Numbered from the stretch's first letter, positions 25,841 to 34,757 are shown. The stretch is 40,165 nt of DNA from Leptolinea sp. UBA5203 (GCA_002412765.1 DHVR01000022.1:1-40165); one strand, 5' to 3'. The notes: generated by a model not told the origin, from the sequence alone. Program-made: numbers and translations.

Positions 25841-26075
25841 TGGCTACCCTATTTATATGATGACAAAAAAAGTTCGTATTTATATTGTATAGAAAAAACG
25901 GATCAATAAAAGCTCAAATCCGAGCAGTTTCGCAGTTACCTCATTAATTCCGCGTATAAATTTTCTTTTTTCAACAAAGCACCAGTTTTTTACCTGTTTC
26001 ACTACGAGAAGAACCACAAAGAAAATGTTTTTGCCAATCCCAGTGTTTTCGATAGAGGTTGGATGACAGGTAGAT
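25841..26075. other. AT-rich intergenic leader
   Basis: No gene seen. The stretch is AT-rich up to the first 134-bp repeat unit and probably carries the promoter of the reverse-strand HD-GYP gene. I could not assign boxes. Confidence 0.35.
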
Positions 26076-26209
26076 GTAGGGGCGCGAGACTCGCGCCCTC
26101 ATGCTGGTTGGGTAAAGGCATCTACTGGTGGGTATCGCCGGGGTTGGTTGGTTACCTGGCGCGCTTAAATAACCCCAGCTCAACCGCACCCTACGCCGGT
26201 GCCGATGAT
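26076..26209. repeat. 134-bp repeat unit 1
   Basis: Begins with GTAGGGGCGCGAGACTCGCG, a self-complementary head, continues through CGCCGGGGTTGGTTGG and ends CACCCTACGCCGGTGCCGATGAT. The ends GTAGGG and CCCTAC are inverted. Unit 2 starts 183 bases after the start of this one, and the spacer between them differs from later spacers. Confidence 0.85.
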
Positions 26210-26258
26210 ATTTAAAAAACATAATGATTGAGTCATCGTATGAAAAGCCGGATTAACC

Positions 26259-26392
26259 GTATGGGCACGAGGCTCGCGCCCTCACATTGGGTTGGTACAG
26301 ATGTCTGCTGGTGGGTATCGCCGGGGTTGGTTGGTTAATTGGCGTGCTTAATTAACCCCGGCTCAACCACACCCTACGCCGGTGCCGATGAT
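26259..26392. repeat. 134-bp repeat unit 2
   Basis: Same length and layout as unit 1; the head is altered to GTATGGGCACGAGG. It is followed by an 81-base spacer (through CGAAGGAACC) that is nearly identical to the spacer after unit 3, so unit plus spacer forms a 215-base tandem repeat. Confidence 0.85.
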
Positions 26393-26473
26393 TTTACAGA
26401 GATACCCGGATTGTGTCATCACACATATCGGATAAATTGATCACTATTGTGGAGGATGAATAACGAAGGAACC

Positions 26474-26607
26474 GTAGGGGCGCGAGGCTCGCGCCCTCAC
26501 ACCGGTTGGGTAAAGGCATCTACTGGTGGGTTTCGCCGGGATTGGTTGGTTAATTGGCGTGCTTAATTAACCCCGACTCAACCGCACCCTACGCCGGTGC
26601 CGATGAT
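26474..26607. repeat. 134-bp repeat unit 3
   Basis: Head GTAGGGGCGCGAGGCTCGCG, tail as in the other units. The internal dyad GGTTAATTGGCGTGCTTAATTAACC is kept in units 2 and 3. Its downstream spacer differs from that of unit 2 by only a few bases, showing a recent duplication. Confidence 0.85.
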
Positions 26608-26688
26608 TTTATAGAGATACCCGGATTGTGTCATCACACATATCGGATAAATTGATCACTTTTATGGAGGATGAATAACGAAGGAACT

Positions 26689-26822
26689 GTAGGGGCGCGA
26701 GGCTCGCGCCCTAACGCTGGGTAGGCATAGATGTTTCCTGTTGGGTTTCGCCGGGGTTGGTTTATGGGTTGGCGTGTTGAACGTTCCCCGGCTCCACCGC
26801 ACCCTACGCCGGTGCCGATGAT
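26689..26822. repeat. 134-bp repeat unit 4
   Basis: Last full unit, starting 215 bases after unit 3. Its middle (GGTTTATGGGTTGGCGTGTTGAACG) is closer to the isolated copy at 22890-22985 than to units 1-3, so units 1-4 do not all derive from a single local duplication. It ends 90 bases before the FGGY kinase ATG. Confidence 0.85.
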
Positions 26823-26912
26823 TTCACAAAACCCAATGATAGGGTTATCCCCCCTATGGATGGCTTATTGATATAATGGAGAAAAGATACTTCCCCCTCT
26901 CAGGAGATTCAA

Positions 26913-28469
26913 ATGGGTGCAGAAAACATTCTAGCAATCGATGTTGGTTCACAAAGCGTGCGTGCTTTATTGGTTGATCCGCAAGGGAATTTATTGGCCA
27001 AAGCCAGAGTTCCCATCCCTGCACCCGAACTTCCCCCGTCCGGTTTCATTGAACAGGATCCTGATGTATTTTGGAACGCCTTGAGTTCCGCCTGCCAGCA
27101 GCTTTGGCACCTTCCGGGTGTGGAAAAATCCAGCATTGCGGCGGTAGCGCTCACTGCACAGCGTTCCACCCTGGTGAACGTGGATAAACAGGGCAAACCC
27201 CTGCGCCCAGCCATTTTATGGAGCGATCAACGCCGCACCAAGGGACTCAAACCCGTCGGCGGGCTGTGGGGTCTGGCTTTTGGATTGGCCGGCGTTTCCG
27301 ATACCATCAAATATTTACAATCCGAAGCGGAATGTAACTGGATTCGCACCCATCAACCCGATGTCTGGCGGGATACGCATAAATATTTATTCTTATCCGG
27401 TTACCTTACCTATCTCCTTGTCGGAAAATTTGTCGATTCCGTAGGCTGCCAGGTTGGGTATGTGCCCTTTGATTATAAAAAACAAACCTGGGCCGCCTCC
27501 TCGGATTGGAAATGGATTGCCGTGCCCATGTCCCCGGACGTTTTGCCTGAATTGGTGCAGCCCAGCCAATATTTGGGAGAAATCACCCGTGAGGCCAGCG
27601 AAAAAACCGGCATTCCGCTGGGTCTGCCATTAATTGCCGCTGCAGCCGACAAAGCCTGTGAAGTGATCGGCTCCGGCTGTTTGGATTCCCATATCGGCTG
27701 TTTAAGCTACGGTACTACGGCCACCATAAACACCACGCACAAAAAATATGTGGAGATCATCCCCATGATCCCCCCCTATCCCTCGGCGGTGCCGGGTTCC
27801 TATAATTTGGAACTGCAAATCTATCGCGGATACTGGATGGTTAGCTGGTTTAAGGAAGAATTCGGCTTGCAGGAACAGCAGTTGGCAAAAATGCAGGGTG
27901 TTGATCCTGAAGAATTATTTGATGAGCTGGCCTTCGCTGCCCCTCCCGGATCTCACGGCTTGGTATTGCAGCCCTACTGGACACCAGGATTGCGCCTGCC
28001 CGGCCCGGAGGCCAGAGGAGCCATCATCGGCTTTGGCGATACGCACACCCGGGCACATTTATATCGTTCCATTCTTGAGGGTGTTGCCTATGCTTTAAGG
28101 GACGGCGCCGAACGCACCTCCAAACGCAGCCATGTAAAAATCACTGAACTGCGTGTGGCTGGTGGCGGCAGTCAGAGTGATGCCTCGATGCAATTAACTG
28201 CCGATATTTTTGGTCTGCCCACCGCCCGCCCGCATGTCTATGAAGCCTCCGGATTGGGTGCAGCCATCAACGCCACCGTGGGTATGGGCATTCATCCTGA
28301 TTTTGAAACTGCCGTGCAATCCATGACCCATATGGGCACGGTTTTTGAACCCATCCCCAAACATCAGGAAATTTATAACGAACTGTATAACAAAATTTAT
28401 CAGAAGATGTACACCCAGCTGCATCCCCTGTATGAAGCCATCCATGATATTAATGAAAAATACCAATAA
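26913..28469 (+). CDS. FGGY-family carbohydrate kinase
   Basis: A 518-residue sugar kinase. The ASKHA-fold phosphate-1 region ILAIDVGSQSVRALLVD is at 5-21, ALTAQRSTLVNVD and AILWSDQR follow with the substrate-side residues, AAADKACEVIGSG holds the catalytic Asp of the FGGY group, and LRVAGGGSQSDASMQLTADIFGLPTARP is the adenosine motif and FGGY signature 2 region. Members phosphorylate xylulose, ribulose, fuculose, glycerol and related compounds; substrate cannot be told here. Length is normal. GGAGATTC stands before the ATG. The gene stands alone between the repeat array and a hairpin at 28495. With galK/galT and the GH5 gene it suggests sugar scavenging. Confidence 0.93.
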   Translation: MGAENILAIDVGSQSVRALLVDPQGNLLAKARVPIPAPELPPSGFIEQDPDVFWNALSSACQQLWHLPGVEKSSIAAVALTAQRSTLVNVDKQGKPLRPAILWSDQRRTKGLKPVGGLWGLAFGLAGVSDTIKYLQSEAECNWIRTHQPDVWRDTHKYLFLSGYLTYLLVGKFVDSVGCQVGYVPFDYKKQTWAASSDWKWIAVPMSPDVLPELVQPSQYLGEITREASEKTGIPLGLPLIAAAADKACEVIGSGCLDSHIGCLSYGTTATINTTHKKYVEIIPMIPPYPSAVPGSYNLELQIYRGYWMVSWFKEEFGLQEQQLAKMQGVDPEELFDELAFAAPPGSHGLVLQPYWTPGLRLPGPEARGAIIGFGDTHTRAHLYRSILEGVAYALRDGAERTSKRSHVKITELRVAGGGSQSDASMQLTADIFGLPTARPHVYEASGLGAAINATVGMGIHPDFETAVQSMTHMGTVFEPIPKHQEIYNELYNKIYQKMYTQLHPLYEAIHDINEKYQ

Positions 28470-28494
28470 ACCGCTGGCTGAATTTTAGAAATCA

Positions 28495-28535
28495 AAACTC
28501 CCGCTCAGATCATTCTGAACGGGAGTTTCGGTTTC
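28495..28535 (+). terminator. Terminator-like hairpin after the FGGY kinase gene
   Basis: AAACTCCCGCTCAG (28495-28508) pairs with CTGAACGGGAGTTT (28515-28528) with one mismatch over a 6-base loop. The tail CGGTTTCC is poor in T, so efficiency is uncertain. Confidence 0.6.
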
Positions 28536-28800
28536 CTGCTAAATGTGATTTGTCGAGAGAAATTCTGGTTTTTTTATGGCAAATGAAAAAAATCCCATCC
28601 GGCTGCAGAGGGAAGCCCAAACTATATGTATTCATAGGCGAGGTGCAGGAGGGGATGGTTTTTGACAGGAAGTTGAGACCGCACCGCTTCGGCATTCTAT
28701 CCCCTATGGGAACAGGGGCAGACGCTCATTGATTTCCGGATTTCTCTGTCAGTATATTTCGATGTCTGTTTAGTAGAAGAATGTTCTAAAAACTCAGGGA
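28536..28800. other. Gene-free stretch
   Basis: No gene or recognised repeat is seen between the hairpin and the stop of the GGDEF-EAL gene. A small CCCCT / AGGGG dyad lies near 28700-28718. Confidence 0.4.
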
Positions 28801-30909
28801 CTAGACCGGTGTCGTCTCAGAATCCCGCATGTTCAAGAGTTCGGGATCTAATTCTTTCTTTTTCAACAACAAGGAGATTTGTTCTGGAGGTAAGGAGGTA
28901 TTAAAAAACCAGCCCTGAATATTGTAGCAGCCCTGTTGAATGTAAAAGTTCAATTGTTCCTGGGTTTCAATTCCTTCAGCAATTAAATTTAGTTTTAATT
29001 TGTCGGCTATGGCAATAATGCCGCTGACGATGGCTGCATCTTGAGGATTTTGGATGATATTGGCCGCGAACAACTGGTCGATTTTGATGGTATTGATTGG
29101 TAGACGTGCAAGATGGGAGAGGGTGGAATAACCGGCGCCGAAATCATCAATAGCCAGCTTTACCCCCAGCTCTCGAAATTGTTTCAACAGGGATAGATTA
29201 TTATCAATATTCTGGAAAACAATATTCTCGGTCAATTCCAATTCCAGCAGGGATGGGTCAACCCCGCTTTCATCCAAAATGGATTTTACCAGTCCTACAA
29301 AATCCCTTTGTTTTAATTGCACCCCGGAAACATTCACTGCGACAGTAACCGGTGCATAACCTGCATTCCCCCAGGCTTTAATCTGTTGACAGGCGCTGCG
29401 GATAACCCACTCCCCAATGGACGCGATGATGCCGATTTCTTCAGCCAGAGGGATGAAGTGCGAGGGGGGGATCAGGCCAAGTTTGGGATGGATCCAGCGA
29501 ATGAGGGCTTCCAGGCCAACAATTTGGCGGGTCAGTGCGTGATACTGGGGTTGGTACTCGAGCACGTATTCCCCATGGTCGAGTGCGGAACGCAGTTGAT
29601 TTCCCAGGGTCATGCGTTCAAAGGCATGGTTATCCATGGTGGTGCGGAAGCGCTGCAGGGAGTTAATCTGCTGGGACTTTGCCTTCTCAAGCGCGGTCAT
29701 GGCATTTTTAAACAGGGAGTCATCGTCTTCGCCGTCAAATGGAAAAATTGCCACACCGATACAGGCGGTGATATAAATGCTCTGTTTTTGAATGGTAATG
29801 GCCTGCTTGATCAGGGTAAGGATTTTTTCGGCAGCATAGATGGCATCCGTTTCATTGTGCATATCCTCGATGATGATGCCAAATTCATCGCCGCCCAATC
29901 TGGCGATGGTGTTGCCTTCATGGACACTGGTTTTCAAGCGGTTGGCCACTTCCTGCAGGACTTTATCCCCGAAATCAATCCCATAAGCATCATTGATCGC
30001 CCTGAAATGATCAATGTTAATGACCATTACCGATAAATTGGTTACATTGAGTTTTGAGATATCACAGGCATGTTTTAAGCGGTCCATAAACAGAAAACGA
30101 TGCGGCAAAACAGTCAGGGTATCATGCGCGATGGCTTCCTGTAGTTCGCGTTCTGAATTGAGCAGTTCCGAAAACCGCGAGTAGAGTTGCTGATTGGTGG
30201 CAATCATTTCCGAGGTGTGACGCATAGTCATGCGTTCAAGCTCGATTTGTGCAAATTTGGTTTTTTGTTGTTCATTATCGAACAGGTGGTCAAGGATAAA
30301 TAAGTACCGGGCTTTTGTCTCTTCTTGGTAGGACAAAAAAATAGCGAATAAACAAGTCACTGCCAGCATGCAATACCGCATGGCAAGGATGGGTTGAGGA
30401 ATGTTTTTTCCGAGAAAAATCATGCCGAGGGTAAAAAGGGTAAAAATGATACCAGAATAAGACAAGGTTCCAACGAAGCGTATCTTCATGATGGTGGTAA
30501 AGCCCATCACCGACAGAAGCAGCATGGTGAAATAGAGGGCGGTGTTTTCCGAGTGCAGCAGTAAATCGATAATCATGATGTAAATGCCCGTAATCAAGCC
30601 CACTGCTACTTGCGTTTGCAGCATGATTTTTCTAAAACGAGGCAAGAAAGAGAGCCCGAAGGCAATTAACAGGAGTGGGATTAGAAAGCCAAATCGCAAG
30701 ATATTGAGGGATTCCGTAAATTCATTGATGTGATCAATGGGAAAATTTACAAAATAGGAAAAAACGCAAATCAGGATGGGAATTAAAACACCAACACGAA
30801 ATAAAACCATAGTTTTTTGGGAGAGTTCCAGCCAAAAAAGAGGGTTAAATGTGACGTAGGTGCCGGTGTAATGCAGTGTAATTCTTCTTAGCGGAATATC
30901 AAAATTCAT
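28801..30909 (-). CDS. Membrane-bound GGDEF-EAL protein
   Basis: A 702-residue protein with about six TM helices in residues 35-195, a coiled linker (about 205-262), GGDEF (about 262-425) and EAL (about 432-690). The GGDEF core has an intact GGDEF at 339-343 and INIDHFRAINDAYG, but the opening motif is DTLTVLPHR instead of DPLTGLxNR, and no RxxD I-site precedes it. The EAL domain is complete: EALIRW at 467-472, VNVSG, ELTEN, DDFGAGYS at 588-595, IKID and AEGIETQEQ. The phosphodiesterase is therefore likely active, the cyclase possible. The N-terminal helices may sense membrane or periplasmic conditions. It is monocistronic on the reverse strand. Confidence 0.94.
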   Translation of the reverse strand: MNFDIPLRRITLHYTGTYVTFNPLFWLELSQKTMVLFRVGVLIPILICVFSYFVNFPIDHINEFTESLNILRFGFLIPLLLIAFGLSFLPRFRKIMLQTQVAVGLITGIYIMIIDLLLHSENTALYFTMLLLSVMGFTTIMKIRFVGTLSYSGIIFTLFTLGMIFLGKNIPQPILAMRYCMLAVTCLFAIFLSYQEETKARYLFILDHLFDNEQQKTKFAQIELERMTMRHTSEMIATNQQLYSRFSELLNSERELQEAIAHDTLTVLPHRFLFMDRLKHACDISKLNVTNLSVMVINIDHFRAINDAYGIDFGDKVLQEVANRLKTSVHEGNTIARLGGDEFGIIIEDMHNETDAIYAAEKILTLIKQAITIQKQSIYITACIGVAIFPFDGEDDDSLFKNAMTALEKAKSQQINSLQRFRTTMDNHAFERMTLGNQLRSALDHGEYVLEYQPQYHALTRQIVGLEALIRWIHPKLGLIPPSHFIPLAEEIGIIASIGEWVIRSACQQIKAWGNAGYAPVTVAVNVSGVQLKQRDFVGLVKSILDESGVDPSLLELELTENIVFQNIDNNLSLLKQFRELGVKLAIDDFGAGYSTLSHLARLPINTIKIDQLFAANIIQNPQDAAIVSGIIAIADKLKLNLIAEGIETQEQLNFYIQQGCYNIQGWFFNTSLPPEQISLLLKKKELDPELLNMRDSETTPV

Positions 30910-30950
30910 GGAGTATTTCTCATTGTGATTAAGTAGATTGTAGCATAAAC

Positions 30951-31262
30951 ATGAAAAACAGCGATAAATTATGGGTGGGCAAATCCGAAAATGGAAGCCC
31001 CATTGGGTTTTCTCTCGTTTTTATAGGGGAAACCACCGAAGCCAGCTACCTGCCCAAAGTGGAACATTATAATTGCTAGCAGACTGATTCATGAGCAGGA
31101 ATAGACGGCCTCAATCCACGCATCGCAACCTGGAACTTACGGGAGGTTTTATATCCGTTTCTGGATTCTAAAAAGGATAAAATCACCCTAGACGGGATGC
31201 TGCACGATATTTTACGAATACATTTCCATGGGGTGGTTAATTCGGAATCGTCTGCGAGCTAG
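30951..31262 (+). pseudogene. Possible decayed coding region, unrecognised
   Basis: A 42-residue open frame (ATG 30951, stop 31077-31079) reads MKNSDKLWVGKSENGSPIGF then SLVFIGETTEASYLPKVEHYNC. A second frame, open after the TGA at 31092-31094 until 31262, reads AGIDGLNPRIATWNLREVLY then PFLDSKKDKITLDGMLHDIL and more. Both have protein-like composition; the first faintly recalls GNAT acetyltransferases (PIGFS). No ribosome site is seen. They may be parts of one lost gene, or chance. Confidence 0.25.
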
Positions 31263-31410
31263 TGCCTGACCTCTTATGATAATATCCATGCAAAAAGTCT
31301 TTCCTGGAAAAAATTCTTTTTTGTCCCAATCCGTTGTTTGAATTTACGCAAAGCCGAAAAACTAACCTGTACAATGAAGGAAAAAATGCTAAACTTATGT
31401 GAGTTCTAGC

Positions 31411-31451
31411 ACAATCATCACCCTTTTAGTTTGAAAAGGGTGGCAATGATC
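31411..31451 (+). promoter_or_regulatory. Strong hairpin in the GH5 gene leader region
   Basis: CACCCTTTT (31419-31427) pairs exactly with AAAAGGGTG (31434-31442) over AGTTTG; flanking ATCAT and ATGAT extend the stem past a small GCA bulge. No T run follows. A second structure, AAGGGG (31569-31574) with CCCCTT (31582-31587), overlaps the palindrome CCCCTTAAGGGG at 31563-31574 and could fold alternatively. The role is unknown; the position suggests leader control. Confidence 0.35.
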
Positions 31452-31634
31452 ATCAGATGTGGTATTTCGGTTTATTGAAGATCCATATATGGGGCAATAA
31501 GGATTACCTCAGGGAGGATCTGCTTTATCCATCAAAACGCATCCTGTGTGTGATAAAATGCACCCCTTAAGGGGCTTTACACCCCTTGCTCATTGTCGAA
31601 TACTTGCTTGATGCATTCAGGAGGATGTGTCCAT

Positions 31635-33890
31635 ATGAAACGTATTTTGTTTATTCTTCTTGCGACGATATTTATACTATCGGCTTGCAATGCAAATCCA
31701 TCCATTACAAATGGAACAACAACAACCGAACCAACGCAGATAAGTGAAACTGCGCTATCACCCGAGGCAAGCGGTTTATCCGGAGAACTTACGGAAGACG
31801 AGATGGAAGAAGTACACCTTGCGGTGGAACTCGGCTTGTCACCCGATACGCTCTCAGGCTCCTACAATGATCCCGTCAATTATCAAAACATGCTTGACCT
31901 TGCAACGAACGCGGTGAATCGTTTTTATGGAGAAACAGTCGTACCAGATCTGTCTGGGTTGAACGTTTCTGAGGACGCTTCTTCAGTCACACGGATGCAG
32001 GCCGCGATTATTTTGACAGAAGCCACAAGAGCGGCTTGGGGCGAATATCCATGGCCCAGCAGACCCAGCTCACCCGCTAAACTGCCGGATCGTATCAGTG
32101 CGGATGATAGTAGAATTTGGGGCGCTCCATCTTCCATTAAGGCTTCCATCCGGTTATGGTCTGTAACATGGCCGCTTCCTGTGGTTTCTGTCCTTTTTGC
32201 TATCCGACAAACAGACAGAATCACAGGAAGGCCGCTAATTCCTCTTGATGCAGATTTAAATTTTAATCCTAGTGCGCCAATGACCCAATTGGAAGCGATT
32301 CAGGCAGCTCTTCGGCTTTACCGGTCTTTTGATCCCAAGCCGGAGTATATCAGTCTGGAGGCGGTGCCTGCCCATGCCATTCCTAAGGTGCTTTATAGCG
32401 GAGATAGCCCACTGCCCGAAGCTAGCAATCAAAAACTTCCAGCCTGGCGCGGCGTGGCATTTTTTCCGAAGTGCTGGGCTGAACCACAGGCAGGCGGAAA
32501 ATATCATGATACTAACTATCGCGAGAGTGATTTTATAGCCATGCATGACGCAGGGCTTAACATGGTCGCCATATATATCAGCCCAACACGCCTCGGTTTT
32601 CCATATGGTGACGAGGACATCAGCAAGGTCAATCTGGTGGAATTGGAACTCCTTGATCAGGCGCTTGCCTGGGCTTTCGAGAATGACCTTCATGTACAGC
32701 TTGTCCTGAACGGCGTCCCTGGTGCACCCTACAATGACTTCGGTGAAACTTTTAACTGGAGCTCGCTTTTCAGCGATACTGAAAAGGCGAAAATGGTCAC
32801 CGATTATTGGCGCATGCTTGCTCACCGGTATAGCGATATTCCTAATAAATATCTGGGCTTTGGTCTTATTAATGAGGTTGGAGCACCGAGCGATGAAGAA
32901 TATCTCCGAGTATGCGGTCCGGCCATTGATGCGATATGGGAGGAAACCCCTGACAGACTGATTGTCGCCGATGTTCACTCAGAGGGTCTCACCGGCGAGA
33001 GCATGGCGAAAAAGGGGGTCGCCCTCAGCCGCCACCAGTATGTCATGCCGCTTTTTGACTATCCCCTGGACGGCGAGGATGGCAATCACCTTATGGATCT
33101 ATATCCAGAGTATGAGGATGAATTAACCTGGCCGCAGTTGTACCTGCCCTCCATGTTACACGGAAATGAGAACAAAATCACGCTGAAAGGTCCCTTTACG
33201 AACGGAAGTCTAATCATTGGGGTGAATCAGGTGGCAGACGGAAATGAGGTTTTAGGCGTCCGCATAGACGGCAAGGAGGCATTAGCAGAGCCTATCGCTT
33301 CAACTGAGGAGAGGAACCACTGGAATATGCTCAAGGTTAATAAGGAGTACACCGTTGCCGTACCTGAAGGAGCGGAGGAAATTGAGATCTATGATGCGAT
33401 CAATAGTGGCGTAGTAGTCTACAACCGCCTGAAGATCGTACAGACCGGGAAACAAGACATCATCCTGTATCCCCATGATACATTCAATATCAACTGGGAG
33501 CCTGAAAGCGTAACAATACAAATCGGATCTGACGGAAGCCTGAGCAAAAACCGCTTCATTACCTGGGAAGACCTGAAAAGCATGGGCGGCGATATTTCCT
33601 ATGAATCCATTAAAGCATTTGCAGATAAATACAACGTGGGCTTCCTGGTGGGTGAATTCGGGCCGTTTGGCGATGACGGATTACCTCCCGATGTTCTGGA
33701 GGGCTATTTATCCATGACAATGGATGGCATTCAGAAAGACGGCGTAGGTTGGGTTCATGCGGAACTAGTCGGCCCTCAGAGCCTGCTGTATACAGATCCG
33801 GAAAGAATCCCTCAATATACGTTTGAACCATTAGAAGATTCTCCCTACTTTGTAAATACATTTATCAGGGATATTTTCCGGGATCAATAA
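31635..33890 (+). CDS. GH5-like glycoside hydrolase lipoprotein with SLH-like segments
   Basis: A 751-residue secreted lipoprotein (MKRILFILLATIFILSAC, lipidated Cys18) with a Thr/Glu-rich linker. Residues about 45-235 contain degenerate S-layer-homology segments (VTRMQAAIILTEA, MTQLEAIQAALRLYRSF, TDRITGRPL). A GH5-type barrel follows from about 270: RGVAFFPKCWAE, LINEVGAP with acid/base Glu414, and VGEFGPFGD with nucleophile Glu674. The two Glu are 260 residues apart, far more than usual, because a beta-rich insert (about 513-603: ITLKGPFTNGSLIIGV to VVVYNRLKIV) interrupts the barrel. AGGAGG at 31619-31624 sets the ATG at 31635. It probably cleaves a beta-glucan or mannan at the cell surface. 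The style is like Firmicutes enzymes, so acquisition is possible. Confidence 0.85.
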   Translation: MKRILFILLATIFILSACNANPSITNGTTTTEPTQISETALSPEASGLSGELTEDEMEEVHLAVELGLSPDTLSGSYNDPVNYQNMLDLATNAVNRFYGETVVPDLSGLNVSEDASSVTRMQAAIILTEATRAAWGEYPWPSRPSSPAKLPDRISADDSRIWGAPSSIKASIRLWSVTWPLPVVSVLFAIRQTDRITGRPLIPLDADLNFNPSAPMTQLEAIQAALRLYRSFDPKPEYISLEAVPAHAIPKVLYSGDSPLPEASNQKLPAWRGVAFFPKCWAEPQAGGKYHDTNYRESDFIAMHDAGLNMVAIYISPTRLGFPYGDEDISKVNLVELELLDQALAWAFENDLHVQLVLNGVPGAPYNDFGETFNWSSLFSDTEKAKMVTDYWRMLAHRYSDIPNKYLGFGLINEVGAPSDEEYLRVCGPAIDAIWEETPDRLIVADVHSEGLTGESMAKKGVALSRHQYVMPLFDYPLDGEDGNHLMDLYPEYEDELTWPQLYLPSMLHGNENKITLKGPFTNGSLIIGVNQVADGNEVLGVRIDGKEALAEPIASTEERNHWNMLKVNKEYTVAVPEGAEEIEIYDAINSGVVVYNRLKIVQTGKQDIILYPHDTFNINWEPESVTIQIGSDGSLSKNRFITWEDLKSMGGDISYESIKAFADKYNVGFLVGEFGPFGDDGLPPDVLEGYLSMTMDGIQKDGVGWVHAELVGPQSLLYTDPERIPQYTFEPLEDSPYFVNTFIRDIFRDQ

Positions 33891-34361
33891 TCTGACCTTT
33901 TTGGCAATTCTCTGGCATGGTAAGCCAATGCTTTTGATGGATTGGATGATGCAAAGGCTGGCAAGATAAACGTGACAATAGATGGCCTTTATCCCCCTAC
34001 CCTTTACCGGTAGGGGGATTAGCTTCTCACCAGCTTTCTTTCTGGATCGGCAGAGAATGACCCAGTTCATGCTTATTCAATTATGTAAAAATGGCCATTG
34101 TAGGAAGTGGATTTGGGTTTCTTGATCTGCCTGTTATTGGCAAAGCTGTCCTAATGACCCAACCTTGATTGAACCCATTATTCAAGAGTGAAAAATTTAT
34201 GGCACGCTGGGCGTGGATTTTCCTATATATTCTTTCATCTTGTTCCATATTCTGAATTGTCTGAATGCAAGTAGTTTATCTATTAAAAATCCCCCCAAAT
34301 TTCCGTCAGGCAATAGCCAACCTCATGGAAATGGCATGATTTTCGAAAAACACCGGCGCGA
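33891..34361. other. Gene-free stretch between convergent genes
   Basis: No gene is seen in these 470 bases. The only clear structure is the hairpin at 33991-34019. Confidence 0.45.
33991..34019. terminator. Hairpin downstream of the GH5 gene
   Basis: ATCCCCCTACC (33991-34001) pairs with GGTAGGGGGAT (34009-34019) over CTTTACC, 11 pairs without mismatch. No T run follows on either strand, so it is either a weak terminator or an RNA-stabilising end about 100 bases after the stop. Confidence 0.5.
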
Positions 34362-34757
34362 TCAACAAAAAACGGATCGGGCTGAGGAAATAGAAAAGGT
34401 ATGGTAGGTTTGTGCAAATTGCTGGAGCGTGGCTAGGAAGGACTGCGGAGAAGCACACTTGCAGATAATTGCATCCGCAGGTAATTGCTGCAACTTTTTA
34501 TTGACATCCACACTCATCAAAATAATTTGAATCCCCGGTACCGCTGCCCGAATGGATTGCAAAGTTTGCGCGGAGAGGTTTATTCCCGGCAAACTGGTAT
34601 CCAGTAATAACAAATCCGGTTTACAGAAATTTAAATAGCTGAACAATTCCTGACCGTTGGCGGCTTCAGCACAAATATGGTTTTGATCATCCAATTCAAC
34701 CAATACCCGGATGGCATTGCGAACTTTTTTCTCATCATCTGCAATAAAAATTTTCAT
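34362..34757 (-). CDS. Single-domain response regulator (receiver)
   Basis: A 131-residue REC domain without output domain. It has the acidic pair in IADDEKK (D7, D8), the phospho-acceptor Asp53 in LLLLDTSLPG, Ser in ILMSVD at the Thr/Ser position, and Lys followed by Pro in ICKCASP. All catalytic positions are present, so phosphorylation is likely. With no DNA-binding or enzyme domain it may shuttle phosphate or dock on a partner, such as the multi-domain HD-GYP protein in this window, but no kinase gene is nearby. The C-terminal tail (FSISSARSVFC) is not family-typical. Confidence 0.88.
   Translation of the reverse strand: MKIFIADDEKKVRNAIRVLVELDDQNHICAEAANGQELFSYLNFCKPDLLLLDTSLPGINLSAQTLQSIRAAVPGIQIILMSVDVNKKLQQLPADAIICKCASPQSFLATLQQFAQTYHTFSISSARSVFC

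Larger units (their letters stand above)
30910..31634. other. Gene-free stretch with possible coding remnants and leader hairpins
   Basis: No intact gene is supported over about 720 bases. It holds two open segments that may be a decayed gene (30951-31262, listed separately) and, near the GH5 gene, strong hairpins at 31411-31451 and 31563-31587 that would lie in its leader if transcription begins upstream. Confidence 0.45.

Noticed and set aside
26076..26822. Regularly spaced repeats resembling a CRISPR array
   Set aside because: Units are 134 bases, spacers are repeated rather than unique, and no cas genes are present.
32100..32240. Possible frameshift in the SLH-like part of the GH5 gene
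   Set aside because: The local protein sequence looks unusual, but the other two frames have stops or no better match, and the downstream frame continues unbroken.
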